DNA from: Pseudoduganella armeniaca
GTDB taxonomy: Bacteria; Pseudomonadota; Gammaproteobacteria; Burkholderiales; Burkholderiaceae_D
Reading direction: 5' to 3'
Length of the DNA stretch: 64,000 nucleotides
Assembly: GCF_003028855.1 (NCBI RefSeq)
Contig: NZ_CP028324.1
Span: 5,704,001-5,768,000 of the forward strand
Shown one piece after another: positions 1 through 8,214 of the stretch. The position numbers were made by a program, and so were the translations under genes. Below the pieces are notes generated by a model. It was not told the DNA's origin and made no database searches. It saw nothing but the letters and a program-made list of their open reading frames with translations. Positions within the stretch are counted from its first letter, which is position 1; each line of letters begins with the position of its first letter.

Positions 1-1
1 G

Positions 2-1504
2 CACCTGGGCACCGTGCAGCCGTCTTCCGGCGCGCCTGGCACGACGGTGAACGTGCAGGACCTGTACTACAACACGCCCGCGCGCCGCAAATTCCTGAAG
101 TCCGAGCAGACCGAGTTCGGCCACTGCGCCGAAGTCGTGCGCCGCATCGCGCTGGCGCGGCCGGACGTCGCCTTCACCCTGTCGCACAATGGCCGCACCG
201 TCGATCACTGGATGGCGTCGGATATGGCCAAGCGCAGCGCGCAGATCCTGGGCGAGACATTCGCCGAGGCGCGCCTGCCGATCGACGAGGGCTCCGGCGT
301 GCTGCGCCTGCACGGCTTCGCCGGCCTGCCGACCGCCTCGAAGGCGCGGGCCGACTGCCAGTACTTCTACGTCAACGGCCGCTTTGTGCGCGACAAGCTG
401 CTGGTGCACGCAGTGCGCGCCGCCTACGAGGATGTGCTGCACGGCGACCGCTTCCCCTCCTACGTGCTGGCGCTGGACCTCGATCCGGCGCTGGTGGACG
501 TCAACGTGCACCCGTCGAAGATCGAAGTGCGCTTCCGCGACGGCCGCGCCGTGCACCAGTTCGTGTTCCACGCGGTACAGCGCGCGCTGGCGCAGACGTC
601 GGCCACGGCACACGGCAGCGTGCCCGCACCGCTGCCGGCCGCCGAAACCCTCGGCGGCGGCGGTCCGCAATGGCGCCCGCAGCAGCAGGCCTCGTTCGGC
701 TCGATCCTGAACCCGTCGTACACGCCGACGTTCTCGCCTTCCCCCTTCGCGCGGCCGGGCGAAGGCGGCGTGGCGCAAAGCACCGAGCGCTACGGCGCGC
801 TGTTTGCCGACAGCGAACCGCGCGCAGCCGAAGGCGCCGCGCCACCGTCCTACCCGATGCCGCAGGCCACGCAATATGTGGCCTCGTCCGCCGCGCTGGC
901 CCAGGAGGAATTCCCGCTGGGCTTCGCGCTGGCGCAGCTGCACGGCATCTACATCCTGGCGCAGAACAGCAAGGGCCTGGTGCTGGTGGACATGCACGCG
1001 GCGCACGAGCGCATCCTGTACGAGCAGCTGAAGAACGCGCTGGACGCGCAGATCTCCGGCAGCGAAATGCAGATCCAGACGCTGCTGATCCCCGTCACCT
1101 TCTACGCGGACGCGGTGGAAGTGGGCACCGTGCAGGAACACGGCGACACCTTGAAGACGCTGGGCTTCGACATCGCCGTGCTGTCGCCCACCACGCTGGC
1201 CGTGCGCGCCGTGCCGGCCCTGCTGAAGAACGCCGATGCGCAAACGCTGGCGCGCGACGTGCTGCGCGACGTGCGTGAATTCGGCGGCTCGCGCGTGCTG
1301 ATCGAGCGCCGCAACGAGCTGCTCGGCACCCTGGCCTGCCACACGGCGGTGCGCGCCAACCGCATCCTGACGCAACCCGAAATGAACGCCCTGCTGCGCC
1401 AGATGGAAAGCACCGAACGGGCCGACCAGTGCAACCACGGCCGCCCCACCTGGGTGCAGGTCGAGATCGGCGCGCTGGACAAGCTGTTCCTGCGCGGCCA
1501 ATAA
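2..1504 (+). CDS. mutL: DNA mismatch repair protein MutL, 5' end outside window
   Basis: This is the C-terminal part of MutL, the ATPase that links mismatch recognition by MutS to strand incision. The reading frame is open from the first bases, so roughly the first 130 residues lie upstream. The end of the GHKL ATPase domain is visible as GTTVNVQDLYYNTPARRKF, a hallmark of MutL. A variable linker rich in Pro and Ala follows, then the dimerisation domain. That domain holds DMHAAHERILYE, which fits the metal-binding endonuclease motif DQHA(X)2E(X)4E with Met for Gln, and CNHGRPT near the end. E. coli MutL lacks this motif, so this protein probably nicks DNA itself and the host probably lacks MutH (inference). 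miaA begins 7 bases after the stop, so the two are likely co-transcribed. Confidence 0.96.
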   Translation, partial: HLGTVQPSSGAPGTTVNVQDLYYNTPARRKFLKSEQTEFGHCAEVVRRIALARPDVAFTLSHNGRTVDHWMASDMAKRSAQILGETFAEARLPIDEGSGVLRLHGFAGLPTASKARADCQYFYVNGRFVRDKLLVHAVRAAYEDVLHGDRFPSYVLALDLDPALVDVNVHPSKIEVRFRDGRAVHQFVFHAVQRALAQTSATAHGSVPAPLPAAETLGGGGPQWRPQQQASFGSILNPSYTPTFSPSPFARPGEGGVAQSTERYGALFADSEPRAAEGAAPPSYPMPQATQYVASSAALAQEEFPLGFALAQLHGIYILAQNSKGLVLVDMHAAHERILYEQLKNALDAQISGSEMQIQTLLIPVTFYADAVEVGTVQEHGDTLKTLGFDIAVLSPTTLAVRAVPALLKNADAQTLARDVLRDVREFGGSRVLIERRNELLGTLACHTAVRANRILTQPEMNALLRQMESTERADQCNHGRPTWVQVEIGALDKLFLRGQ

Positions 1505-1511
1505 ACATCGT

Positions 1512-2447
1512 ATGAATCACACTCCACAGCGGCCGCGCGCGGTCGCCATCATGGGCCCGACCGCGTCGGGCAAGACCGCCGCCGCACTGGCGATTGCCGC
1601 GCGCGTTCCGGCCGAGATCATCTCCGTCGATTCCGCCCTGGTTTACCGGGGCATGGACGTGGGCACCGCCAAGCCCACGCGCGAGGAGCTGGCCAGCGTG
1701 CCGCACCACCTGATCGACATCATCGACCCGCTCGACAGCTACAGCGTGGCGCAGTTCCGTACGGCGACACTGCGCCTGGTCGACGAGATTCATGCGCGCG
1801 GCAAGCTGCCGCTGCTGGTCGGCGGCACCATGTTGTACTTCAAGGGCCTGACCGACGGCCTGGACGACCTGCCGGGCGCCGACCCGGCGGTGCGCGCCGA
1901 GCTGGAAGACGAGGCGGCGCGGCTGGGCTGGCCGGCGCTGCATGCACGCCTGGCCACGCTGGACCCGGAAACGGCCGCGCGCCTGAAGCCCAACGACGCA
2001 CAGCGTATCCAGCGTGCGCTGGAGATCATCCGCCTGTCCGGCCAGCCGATGTCGGCCCTGCTGGCGCAGCGCGCGCCGGAAACGCTGCCTTTCGAGCTGA
2101 CGTCGTTCGCGCTGGAGCCGTCCGACCGCGCCGTGCTGCACGAACGCATCGCACGCCGCTTCGACCAGATGCTGGAGGGCGACGCGCTGCTGGACGAAGT
2201 CGAGTACCTGCGCCGCCGTGGCGACCTGCATCCGGGCCTGCCGTCGATGCGCTGCGTGGGCTATCGCCAGGCCTGGGAATACCTGGACGGCCGTATCGAC
2301 TACGCGACCATGCGCGAGACCGGCATCATCGCCACGCGCCAGCTGTGCAAGCGCCAGCTGACGTGGTTGCGCGCGATGCCGGAGCGGATCGTCATCGACT
2401 GCCTGGCGCCCGACGCGACCGCGCAGTTGCTGGCGCGCTTGCCATGA
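1512..2447 (+). CDS. miaA: tRNA dimethylallyltransferase MiaA
   Basis: MiaA transfers a dimethylallyl group to N6 of A37 in tRNAs that read codons starting with U. The 311-residue length is normal for the family. The P-loop GPTASGKT lies at residues 15-22. The catalytic and tRNA-contacting stretch DSALVYRGMDVGTAKP begins at residue 40, and HHLIDIIDP follows. All are standard MiaA motifs. The gene starts 7 bases after the mutL stop, the usual betaproteobacterial neighbour. No terminator is seen before the tRNA promoter about 50 bases downstream. Confidence 0.97.
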   Translation: MNHTPQRPRAVAIMGPTASGKTAAALAIAARVPAEIISVDSALVYRGMDVGTAKPTREELASVPHHLIDIIDPLDSYSVAQFRTATLRLVDEIHARGKLPLLVGGTMLYFKGLTDGLDDLPGADPAVRAELEDEAARLGWPALHARLATLDPETAARLKPNDAQRIQRALEIIRLSGQPMSALLAQRAPETLPFELTSFALEPSDRAVLHERIARRFDQMLEGDALLDEVEYLRRRGDLHPGLPSMRCVGYRQAWEYLDGRIDYATMRETGIIATRQLCKRQLTWLRAMPERIVIDCLAPDATAQLLARLP

Positions 2448-2496
2448 CGCTTTGATATCGAGGCGGCGCGCGGCGGCAAATTCGTTGGCGCGTGCC

Positions 2497-2525
2497 TTGA
2501 CACTTGTAGTGCCAACCGCCATAAT
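2497..2525 (+). promoter_or_regulatory. sigma-70 promoter of tRNA-Met
   Basis: A near-consensus promoter is present: TTGACA at 2497-2502, a 17-base spacer, and CATAAT at 2520-2525. It ends 12 bases before the tRNA, so transcription would start about 6 bases before the mature 5' end. No comparable promoter precedes the second tRNA copy, which may rely on readthrough. Confidence 0.8.
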
Positions 2526-2537
2526 GCTTGCCGTTGC

Positions 2538-2614
2538 GGTGATATAGCTCAGCTGGTTAGAGCACAGCACTCATAATGCTGGGGTCGGTGGTTCAAGTCC
2601 ACCTATCACCACCA
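2538..2614 (+). tRNA. tRNA-Met (CAT), elongator type, copy 1
   Basis: This is a 77-base tRNA with encoded CCA. The acceptor stem GGTGATA pairs with TATCACC, the anticodon stem CAGCA/TGCTG encloses loop CTCATAA, and the anticodon CAT is at 2572-2574. The D-arm and anticodon arm resemble E. coli elongator tRNA-Met (metT) more than tRNA-Ile2, which also has a CAT anticodon. Elongator Met is therefore the better call; a lysidine-modified Ile2 is the alternative. Confidence 0.93.
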
Positions 2615-2630
2615 CCAGAATGCACGATGA

Positions 2631-2664
2631 TGGCCTGTCCGGTAACGGCACAGGCCATTGTTCT
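2631..2664 (+). terminator. hairpin between the two tRNA-Met copies
   Basis: TGGCCTGT and ACAGGCCA form an 8-base stem at 2631-2657, followed by a T-rich stretch interrupted by G and C. It could be a weak intrinsic terminator or attenuator between the two tRNA genes. Confidence 0.4.
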
Positions 2665-2700
2665 TTCAAGGCGCGGCCTTGTCGAGTTGTCCAGTTTTCC

Positions 2701-2777
2701 GGTGATATAGCTCAGCTGGTTAGAGCACAGCACTCATAATGCTGGGGTCGGTGGTTCAAGTCCACCTATCACCACCA
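2701..2777 (+). tRNA. tRNA-Met (CAT), elongator type, copy 2
   Basis: This copy is identical in sequence to the tRNA at 2538-2614 over all 77 bases, including CCA, while the sequence between the copies is unrelated. The two copies look like a tandem duplication kept identical by gene conversion or recent origin. A terminator follows at 2787-2819. Confidence 0.93.
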
Positions 2778-2786
2778 AATGCGAAC

Positions 2787-2819
2787 AGCCGCCGATCCTC
2801 ACGGGTCGGCGGCTTTTTT
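2787..2819 (+). terminator. intrinsic terminator after tRNA-Met copy 2
   Basis: AGCCGCCGA pairs with TCGGCGGCT around a short loop, followed by six Ts. It touches the stop codon of the leftward gene at 2819, and the complementary A-run makes it plausible for both directions. Confidence 0.75.
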
Positions 2820-3606
2820 CATGGCGCCGTGGCCACCAGATCCGGACTGCCATACATGCGCGCATACGCCGGCAGCGCCCCGGCCGCGCAGTCGATCATC
2901 TTGCGCCCGACCGCAGCCAGCGCCGGATCGTCGCTGCGGCTCAGCGCCAGTCCCACCTTGTGCTGCGCTGGATAGCTGTGATGCAGCGCGGCGAACATGT
3001 CCGACGCCGTGATGGCCGGCGTGGGTGCCTCGCCGTCGAAGTGGTGCCGCCCCGTCAGCGTCGCGCCGACGATGCCATGCAGCGCGCCGATGCCATGCTG
3101 CTGCAGCCATTCCATCAGCTGGATCGTGCGGTAGGCAGTGGAGTTGTCGCGCGCGGGCCGTTCGGCCAGCAAGGTATAGACCTGCACCCGCGCCAGCCAA
3201 TTGCCCTCGGCCGCGGCACGGTACAGGTCACGGGTCAGCGCGTGGTCCTTGCGGCTTTCGGGAAAGCGGTCGAGCCATGCGTCGACGGCATCGAGCCGCG
3301 GTACCGGCCCCACCTCGGCCGGCTGCTTGCAGACAAACTGCTCGGGATCCTGCACCGTTGCCACGTCCGCCATCACGCTGGTCAGCAGGCGGTCCATGCG
3401 CACTGTCAGCTCGTCCTTGTCCAGCGCCTGGACAGGCCCCAGCCAGCCCAGGTCATCGCGCCGCGGCGCCTGCGTCAGGCGGGGCCCTTCGCCACGCGCT
3501 TCGCGCGGGCCACGCCAATGGCCGGCGTGCGGTTCGTTGTGGGTGGCTGCATAGATCAGCCCCCTGCCATCAGCAGCAGTAAGGCCAGTGCCGATTTGCT
3601 GTTCAT
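2819..3606 (-). CDS. secreted protein of unknown function, frameshifted near the N-terminus
   Basis: I do not recognise the family. The most credible start is the ATG at 3604-3606, preceded by GAGGGG. It opens MNSKSALALLLLMAGG, a clear signal peptide or membrane anchor, but that frame stops at 3556-3558. The long frame carrying the rest of the protein (about 245 residues, ending LVATAP) has no such start. One extra base in the C-run at 3560-3564 would join them as MAGG-LIYAATHNEP. The body is soluble and rich in Arg and Ala with two Cys, and may sit in the periplasm. The break is either an assembly undercall or a real lesion. The first explanation is favoured because other genes here show the same kind of break. 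Confidence 0.6.
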
Positions 3607-3785
3607 GATTGCCCCTCGTGTCCATGCAGTCGGGCTAATGTAGAGCGAATAGCTGTAGAGAAAGTTGCGCTGCCGCAATAAGCACGGAGGACTGTTGCGT
3701 CCACCCGTCAAGCGCACGATCCTTTGCGCCCGCTCAGCGGCGGGCTGCCGGGCCCTTCCTACACTGGCGCTTTTTGGGAGCGAAC

Positions 3786-4037
3786 ATGATCGACCTGATG
3801 ACACCCCTGAGCCGCACCATTGCCACGCGCCGCGCGGACATCCTGGCCGCCGTGCACGGCAAGCCCGGCACCGCGTCGGTCGCGGCGCTGCAAAACGACG
3901 AGGCCATGACAACCTTGGCGCGCTACTGTTATGCGCTGCTGCCGGGCGTGGTGCGGCTGGCGGTCAAGGAGGACGCGTTCCGTGCCTTTGTCTTCCAGCA
4001 CCGCGACCAGCTGCTGGCCCAGCTGGTGCAGGCCTAG
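3786..4037 (+). CDS. small hypothetical protein, 83 residues
   Basis: The family is not recognised. The start at 3786 is chosen because GGGAG lies just upstream with good spacing; an in-frame ATG 12 bases earlier has no such site. The product is soluble and largely helical, with RTIATRRADIL near the N-terminus and a C-terminal half rich in Leu, Val and Gln. There is no signal peptide or clear motif. Its stop overlaps that of the leftward XapX-like gene within CTAG at 4034-4037, so the genes are convergent with no room for a terminator. Confidence 0.6.
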   Translation: MIDLMTPLSRTIATRRADILAAVHGKPGTASVAALQNDEAMTTLARYCYALLPGVVRLAVKEDAFRAFVFQHRDQLLAQLVQA

Positions 4038-4186
4038 AACCAGCCGCCGGCGACGTAGCCGGACGTCATCGCGACCACGAGCAGCGCGCCGATAGGCGTG
4101 GGCGGCGCGGGCGACGGGATGTCGCAGGCGCGGCAGATGGCGCCGATGGCCAGGCCCAGCACGGCGCCGACGACCAGCGCACTCAT
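4034..4186 (-). CDS. XapX-like (DUF1427) small membrane protein, copy 2
   Basis: This 50-residue membrane protein has two hydrophobic segments, MSALVVGAVLGLAIGAICRA and GALLVVAMTSGYVAG, separated by CDIPSPAPPTP. The pattern matches the XapX domain family. The start at 4186 overlaps the stop of the upstream paralogue as ATGA, which suggests translational coupling. XapX genes often accompany amidohydrolases or xanthosine-type operons; their role is unknown. Confidence 0.8.
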   Translation of the reverse strand: MSALVVGAVLGLAIGAICRACDIPSPAPPTPIGALLVVAMTSGYVAGGWF

Positions 4187-4419
4187 GGTGCACGCTCCGC
4201 CGCTGCGCCATCGAGCGCATGGCCGCCGCAATGCCGGCGGTTGCGCGCGATGCGGCGCGCGACGTAGCGGTCCACCAGCCAGTAGCCGCTGCTCATCATG
4301 AACACCAGCAGCGCGCCGGACAGCACGGGCGGCGATGCCGCCGGGATCTGGAAGCGGCGGCAGGCCAGCCCCACGACGAACGACAGCACCAGTCCGGCCA
4401 GGATCTTCAGGTAGTTCAT
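4183..4419 (-). CDS. XapX-like (DUF1427) small membrane protein, copy 1
   Basis: This 78-residue protein starts MNYLKILAGLVLSFVVGL and contains CRRFQIPAASPPVLSGALL and then FMMSSGYW, the same two-segment plan as its downstream neighbour. It carries an extra C-terminal Arg/His-rich tail of about 25 residues. The start at 4419 lies 7 bases after the amidohydrolase stop. The two XapX copies are diverged paralogues in one operon and may form a hetero-oligomer in the inner membrane (inference). Confidence 0.82.
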   Translation of the reverse strand: MNYLKILAGLVLSFVVGLACRRFQIPAASPPVLSGALLVFMMSSGYWLVDRYVARRIARNRRHCGGHALDGAAAERAP

Positions 4420-4426
4420 CGCGGCC

Positions 4427-6262
4427 TCAGAACGCAAAGCAGCTGCAGCCGAACGCGCCCCAGAATCCGGCGAAGTCCGACACCGGCACCGTCGACTTGC
4501 GCGCCACGTCGTGCGCATGGGCGTGCACGCCGCACGCGCCGGCACACTGGTGCGCCAGCGCCGGCTGCGGCGCGACCGCGCGGTAGTGGCCCGGCACCTT
4601 GGCCACCGGCGACCAGTCCGGCAACACCGGCAGGTCGGGCGGACCCAGTGTGGTGAACTCGGCCTGGCCGAACACGATGCGCCCGCCAACCACCGTCAGC
4701 ACGGACTCGATCGACTTGATCGCTTCCTCGTCGACGCGGAAGAAGTCGGCCGACAGCACGGCCAGGTCGGCCAGCATGCCAACCTGGATGCGGCCCTTCT
4801 TGCCCTGCTCGTTGGAGAACCACGCGCTACCGGCCGTCCACAGTTCCAGTGCCGTGGCGCGCGGCAGCTTGCCGCCCGCGTCGTACAGGCGCATCCCGCC
4901 GACGGTGCGGCCCGAGACCAGCCAGTACAGCGCCGTCCACGGGTTGTAGCTGGCCACCCGCGTCGCATCGGTGCCCGCTCCCACCGGCACGCCCATTTCC
5001 AGCATGCGCTGGATTGGCGGCGTCGCCTTCGCGGCATCGGCGCCATAGCGCTCGACGAAGTACTCGCCCTGGAACGCCATGCGGTGCTGGATCGCGATGC
5101 CGCCGCCCAGCGCCTTGACGCGTTCGATGTTCTTCGGACTGATCGTCTCGGCATGGTCGAACAGCCAGTGCAGGCCATCGAAGGGAATCTCCCGGTTGAC
5201 CTTCTCGAACACATCCAGCATGCGGCCGATCGACTCGTCATACGTCGCGTGCAGGCGGAACGGCCAGCGCTGGCTGACGAGATGGCGCACCACCTGCTCC
5301 AGCTGCCCCTCCATCTCCGGCGGCAGGTCGGGGCGCGGCTCCAGGAAGTCCTCGAAGTCGGCCGCCGAGAACACCAGCATTTCGCCGGCGCCGTTGTGGC
5401 GGTACCAGTCGTCGCCCTGCCCCGGCGTCACCGTATCGGTCCAGCGCTGGAAATCCTGCAGCTCCTGGCCCTTGTTCTGCGTGAACAAGTTGTAGGCGAT
5501 GCGGATCGTCAGCTGCTCCTCGCGCGCCAGCTGCTCGACGACCTGGTAGTCCTCCGGATAGTTCTGGAAGCCGCCGCCCGCGTCGATGGCGCTGGTCAGG
5601 CCCAGGCGGTTCAATTCGCGCATGAAGCGGCGCGTCGAATTGACCTGGTGCTCCAGCGGCAGCTTCGGGCCCTTGGCCAGGGTCGCGTACAGGATCAGCG
5701 CATTGGGCCGCGCGATCAGCATGCCGGTCGGGTTGCCGCTGGCGTCGCGCACGATCTCGCCGCCGGGCGGATTGGGCGTGTCCTTGCCGTAGCCGACCGC
5801 GCGCAGCGCGGCGCGGTTCAGCAGCGCGCGGTCGTACAGGTGCAGCACGAACACGGGCGTGTCGGGCGCCGCCGCGTTCAGGTCGTCGATGGTCGGCATG
5901 CGCCGTTCGGCGAACTGGAATTCGGTCCAGCCGCCGATCACGCGCACCCACTGCGGGCTGGGCGTGCGCAGCGCCTGCTCCTTCAGCATGCGCAGCGCAT
6001 CGGCCAGCGACGGCACGCCTTCCCAGCGCAGCTCCAGGTTGTAATTCAGGCCGCCGCGAATCAGGTGCAGGTGCGAATCGTTCAGGCCCGGGATGACGGT
6101 GCGGCCGTTCAGGTCGACCACCTGCGCAGCGGGCGTGCGGTGGCGCATGACGTCGTCGGCCTCGCCCACGGCGAGGAATTTGCCGGCGTCGATGGCGACG
6201 GCGCTGGCGACGGGATTGGACTTGTCGCCCGTGTGGAAGCGGCCGTTATGAAGTATCAGCAT
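4427..6262 (-). CDS. amidohydrolase family protein (YtcJ/Amidohydro_3 type)
   Basis: This is a metal-dependent hydrolase of the amidohydrolase superfamily, 611 residues, cytoplasmic. The N-terminal beta-sandwich (LILHNGRF, VVDLNGRTVIPGLNDSHLHL) ends in the metal-binding HLHL. Later ligands are seen in FRLHATYDES, LFDHAETI and GAGTDATR. This layout fits the YtcJ-like subgroup, which hydrolyses C-N bonds of diverse, mostly unassigned substrates. The last 30 residues contain several Cys and His (HQCAGACGVHAHAHD), unusual for the family and possibly a second metal site. It is first in an operon with two XapX-like genes. The substrate cannot be named from sequence. Confidence 0.9.
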   Translation of the reverse strand: MLILHNGRFHTGDKSNPVASAVAIDAGKFLAVGEADDVMRHRTPAAQVVDLNGRTVIPGLNDSHLHLIRGGLNYNLELRWEGVPSLADALRMLKEQALRTPSPQWVRVIGGWTEFQFAERRMPTIDDLNAAAPDTPVFVLHLYDRALLNRAALRAVGYGKDTPNPPGGEIVRDASGNPTGMLIARPNALILYATLAKGPKLPLEHQVNSTRRFMRELNRLGLTSAIDAGGGFQNYPEDYQVVEQLAREEQLTIRIAYNLFTQNKGQELQDFQRWTDTVTPGQGDDWYRHNGAGEMLVFSAADFEDFLEPRPDLPPEMEGQLEQVVRHLVSQRWPFRLHATYDESIGRMLDVFEKVNREIPFDGLHWLFDHAETISPKNIERVKALGGGIAIQHRMAFQGEYFVERYGADAAKATPPIQRMLEMGVPVGAGTDATRVASYNPWTALYWLVSGRTVGGMRLYDAGGKLPRATALELWTAGSAWFSNEQGKKGRIQVGMLADLAVLSADFFRVDEEAIKSIESVLTVVGGRIVFGQAEFTTLGPPDLPVLPDWSPVAKVPGHYRAVAPQPALAHQCAGACGVHAHAHDVARKSTVPVSDFAGFWGAFGCSCFAF

Positions 6263-6375
6263 GGTGTGGACAAGGGAGGGAGACGATGCGGTCGATCATA
6301 CGCCGCCTGGCGGCGGCGTCATCCCTTGTCCGGGGCCGGGTTCGCTCTGCAAAAAGATAGAGCGTGTGAGAGATT

Positions 6376-6469
6376 GGGGTCTGTCCCTTTGGGACTGACC
6401 CCGGTTTTTATCACGACGCATGCCCTTCGATTAAAACCGGGGTCAGTCCCCTATGGGGACAGACCCCAA
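6376..6469 (+). repeat. inverted pair of GGGGTCAGTCCC-type palindromes
   Basis: Two units face each other at 6376-6410 and 6431-6469. Each is itself an imperfect palindrome of GGGGTC and GTCCC arms with a short loop, flanked on one side by ACCGG/TTTTA sequence. Related units occur at 19060-19095, 19152-19201 and 36036-36071. They lie between genes, here between two leftward genes, and could fold as strong hairpins in RNA. They resemble REP-like elements. Confidence 0.85.
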
Positions 6470-6504
6470 GCATTGATGCAGCCGGACTATCACCAAGGGT
6501 TACT

Positions 6505-7776
6505 TCATTTTGCCCGGGCCAGCACCAGCGCCCCAAGGCTCAGCAGCGCCGCGATCGACAGGTAGTAGCCCACGTACTGCAAGCCATACTGGTTCGCCAG
6601 CATCGTGGCGATATAGGGCGCCAGCGAGGCGCCCAGGATGCCCGCCAGGTTGAACGTCAGTGACGCGCCCGTGTAGCGCACCTCGGCCGGGAACAGCTCG
6701 GACAGGATCGTGCCCAGTGGGCCGTACGTCATGCCCATCAGCGCCAGGCCCAGGCACAGGAACACGGTAACCTGCGTGGTGCTGCCGGAACCGAACAGCG
6801 GCGCCATCGTCAAGCCGAACAGCGCGATCGCGGCCGAGATGGCGATCAAGGTGACGCGGCGGCCGTAGCGGTCGGCCAGCAGCGCCGCCAGCGGGATCGT
6901 CAGGCCGAAGAACAGCACCGCGAACAGCTGCAGCACGAGGAAGTGCTGGCGCGAAAAGCCCAGCGCAGAGACGCCCCAGTTCAGCGCGAACACCGTCATC
7001 AGGTAGAACAGCACGAACGTGGCCATCGCCATCAAGGTGCCCAGCACCAGCATGCGCGTGTGGTCGCGCAATACCGCCACGACGGGCACCTTGACGCGTT
7101 CGCCCTTGTCCAGCACCTTCTGGAAGTCCGGCGTTTCCGTGATCTTCAGCCGCACGTACAGGCCCACCAGCACCAGCAAGGCGCTGGACAGGAACGGGAT
7201 GCGCCAGCCGAAGCTGAAGAACTGCGCGTCCGTCAGCACTTCCGACAGCAGCAGGAAGATGCCGCCCGACAGGAAGAAGCCGATCGGCGCGCCCAGCTGC
7301 GGGAACATGCCGTACCAGGCGCGCTTGCCCGGCGGCGCGTTCTCGGTGGCCAGCAGCACGGCGCCGCCCCACTCGCCACCCAGACCGAGCCCTTGGCCGA
7401 AGCGGCACAGCGCCAGCAGCAGCGGCGCGGCCGCGCCGATCGACGCATAGGTCGGCAGCATGCCGATGACGACCGTGGACAGGCCCATCGTCAACAGCGC
7501 CGCCACCAGCGTGGCCTTGCGGCCGATGCGGTCGCCGAAGTGGCCGAACACGGCCGAGCCGACGGGGCGCGCGAAGAAGGCGATGGCGAACGTGGCCAGC
7601 GACTGCAAGGTCGCGGCAGCGGCATCGCCGGCGGGGAAGAACAGCTTGGGGAAGACGAGGACGGCGGCCGTCGCGTAGATATAGAAATCGAAGAATTCGA
7701 TGGTGGTGCCGATCAGGCTGGCGAACAGCACGGTACCGGCCTTGTTGGGCGTGGCACCGGAACGGGATTGATGCAT
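6505..7776 (-). CDS. MFS transporter, metabolite:H+ symporter (MHS) subfamily
   Basis: This is an inner-membrane transporter of 423 residues with about 12 membrane segments. The start at 7776 (MHQSRSGATPNK) is supported by GGAGT 7 bases upstream; the frame is open further but has no comparable site. GTTIEFFDFYIYATAA in helix 1 and the loop GHFGDRIGRK are typical of the MHS group (ShiA, ProP, KgtP), which imports organic acids with protons. The gene lies 38 bases after a thioredoxin-like gene that follows the pectin enzymes. It could carry a uronate or aldarate, but the substrate is not shown by sequence. Confidence 0.88.
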   Translation of the reverse strand: MHQSRSGATPNKAGTVLFASLIGTTIEFFDFYIYATAAVLVFPKLFFPAGDAAAATLQSLATFAIAFFARPVGSAVFGHFGDRIGRKATLVAALLTMGLSTVVIGMLPTYASIGAAAPLLLALCRFGQGLGLGGEWGGAVLLATENAPPGKRAWYGMFPQLGAPIGFFLSGGIFLLLSEVLTDAQFFSFGWRIPFLSSALLVLVGLYVRLKITETPDFQKVLDKGERVKVPVVAVLRDHTRMLVLGTLMAMATFVLFYLMTVFALNWGVSALGFSRQHFLVLQLFAVLFFGLTIPLAALLADRYGRRVTLIAISAAIALFGLTMAPLFGSGSTTQVTVFLCLGLALMGMTYGPLGTILSELFPAEVRYTGASLTFNLAGILGASLAPYIATMLANQYGLQYVGYYLSIAALLSLGALVLARAK

Positions 7777-7814
7777 GCAGACTCCGGACGAACGTTGAAC
7801 ATGTTGGTGTGCCT

Positions 7815-8141
7815 TCAGCCGGATGTGGCGATCTGGGCAAACGCGTCGCGGATCTCGCTGGCGTCGGCGGGTCGCACGACCCGCGCCACTTCCTTCCCGT
7901 CTTGCAGGAAGATCATGGTCGGCCACAGTTTGACACGGAAGGAACGGCCCAGCAAGCGACCCGGCCCGTCCTCCACCTTGAAGTGGCGGATGCCCGCATA
8001 GTCGCCGTAGGCCTCGGCCAGCAGCGGCTGCGCGGCGCGGCAGTGGCCGCACCAGTTGGTGCCGAATTCCAGCAGTGCCGGGCCGCTCAGGGCGTCGATC
8101 TCGGCGCGCGTGGGCGCCGCTTCGGTATAGGTGTGTTCCAT
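7815..8141 (-). CDS. thioredoxin family protein with CGHC active site
   Basis: This 108-residue thioredoxin-fold protein has active site WCGHC at residues 30-34 (FGTNWCGHCRAAQPLL). The cis-Pro loop appears as LWPTMIFLQDG. CGHC is the disulfide-isomerase-type centre, while typical thioredoxin has CGPC. No signal peptide is seen, so the protein is probably cytoplasmic. It sits between the GH28 gene and the MHS transporter on the same strand. Any link to pectin metabolism is unproven. Confidence 0.88.
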   Translation of the reverse strand: MEHTYTEAAPTRAEIDALSGPALLEFGTNWCGHCRAAQPLLAEAYGDYAGIRHFKVEDGPGRLLGRSFRVKLWPTMIFLQDGKEVARVVRPADASEIRDAFAQIATSG

Positions 8142-8214
8142 GGTGCGCTCCTTGCAGTTGTTGCGTGATGATGGAACATTATCACGGCGCCAGCCTTCCG
8201 GTGCGCACGGGCGC

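Noticed and set aside
4511..6565. Long plus-strand open frame opposite the amidohydrolase
   Set aside because: Very Arg/Ala/His-rich translation with no domain; it is the antisense shadow of a high-GC gene.
7777..8052. N-terminal extension of the MHS transporter
   Set aside because: It overlaps the thioredoxin-like gene and lacks a ribosome site; the start at 7776 has one.
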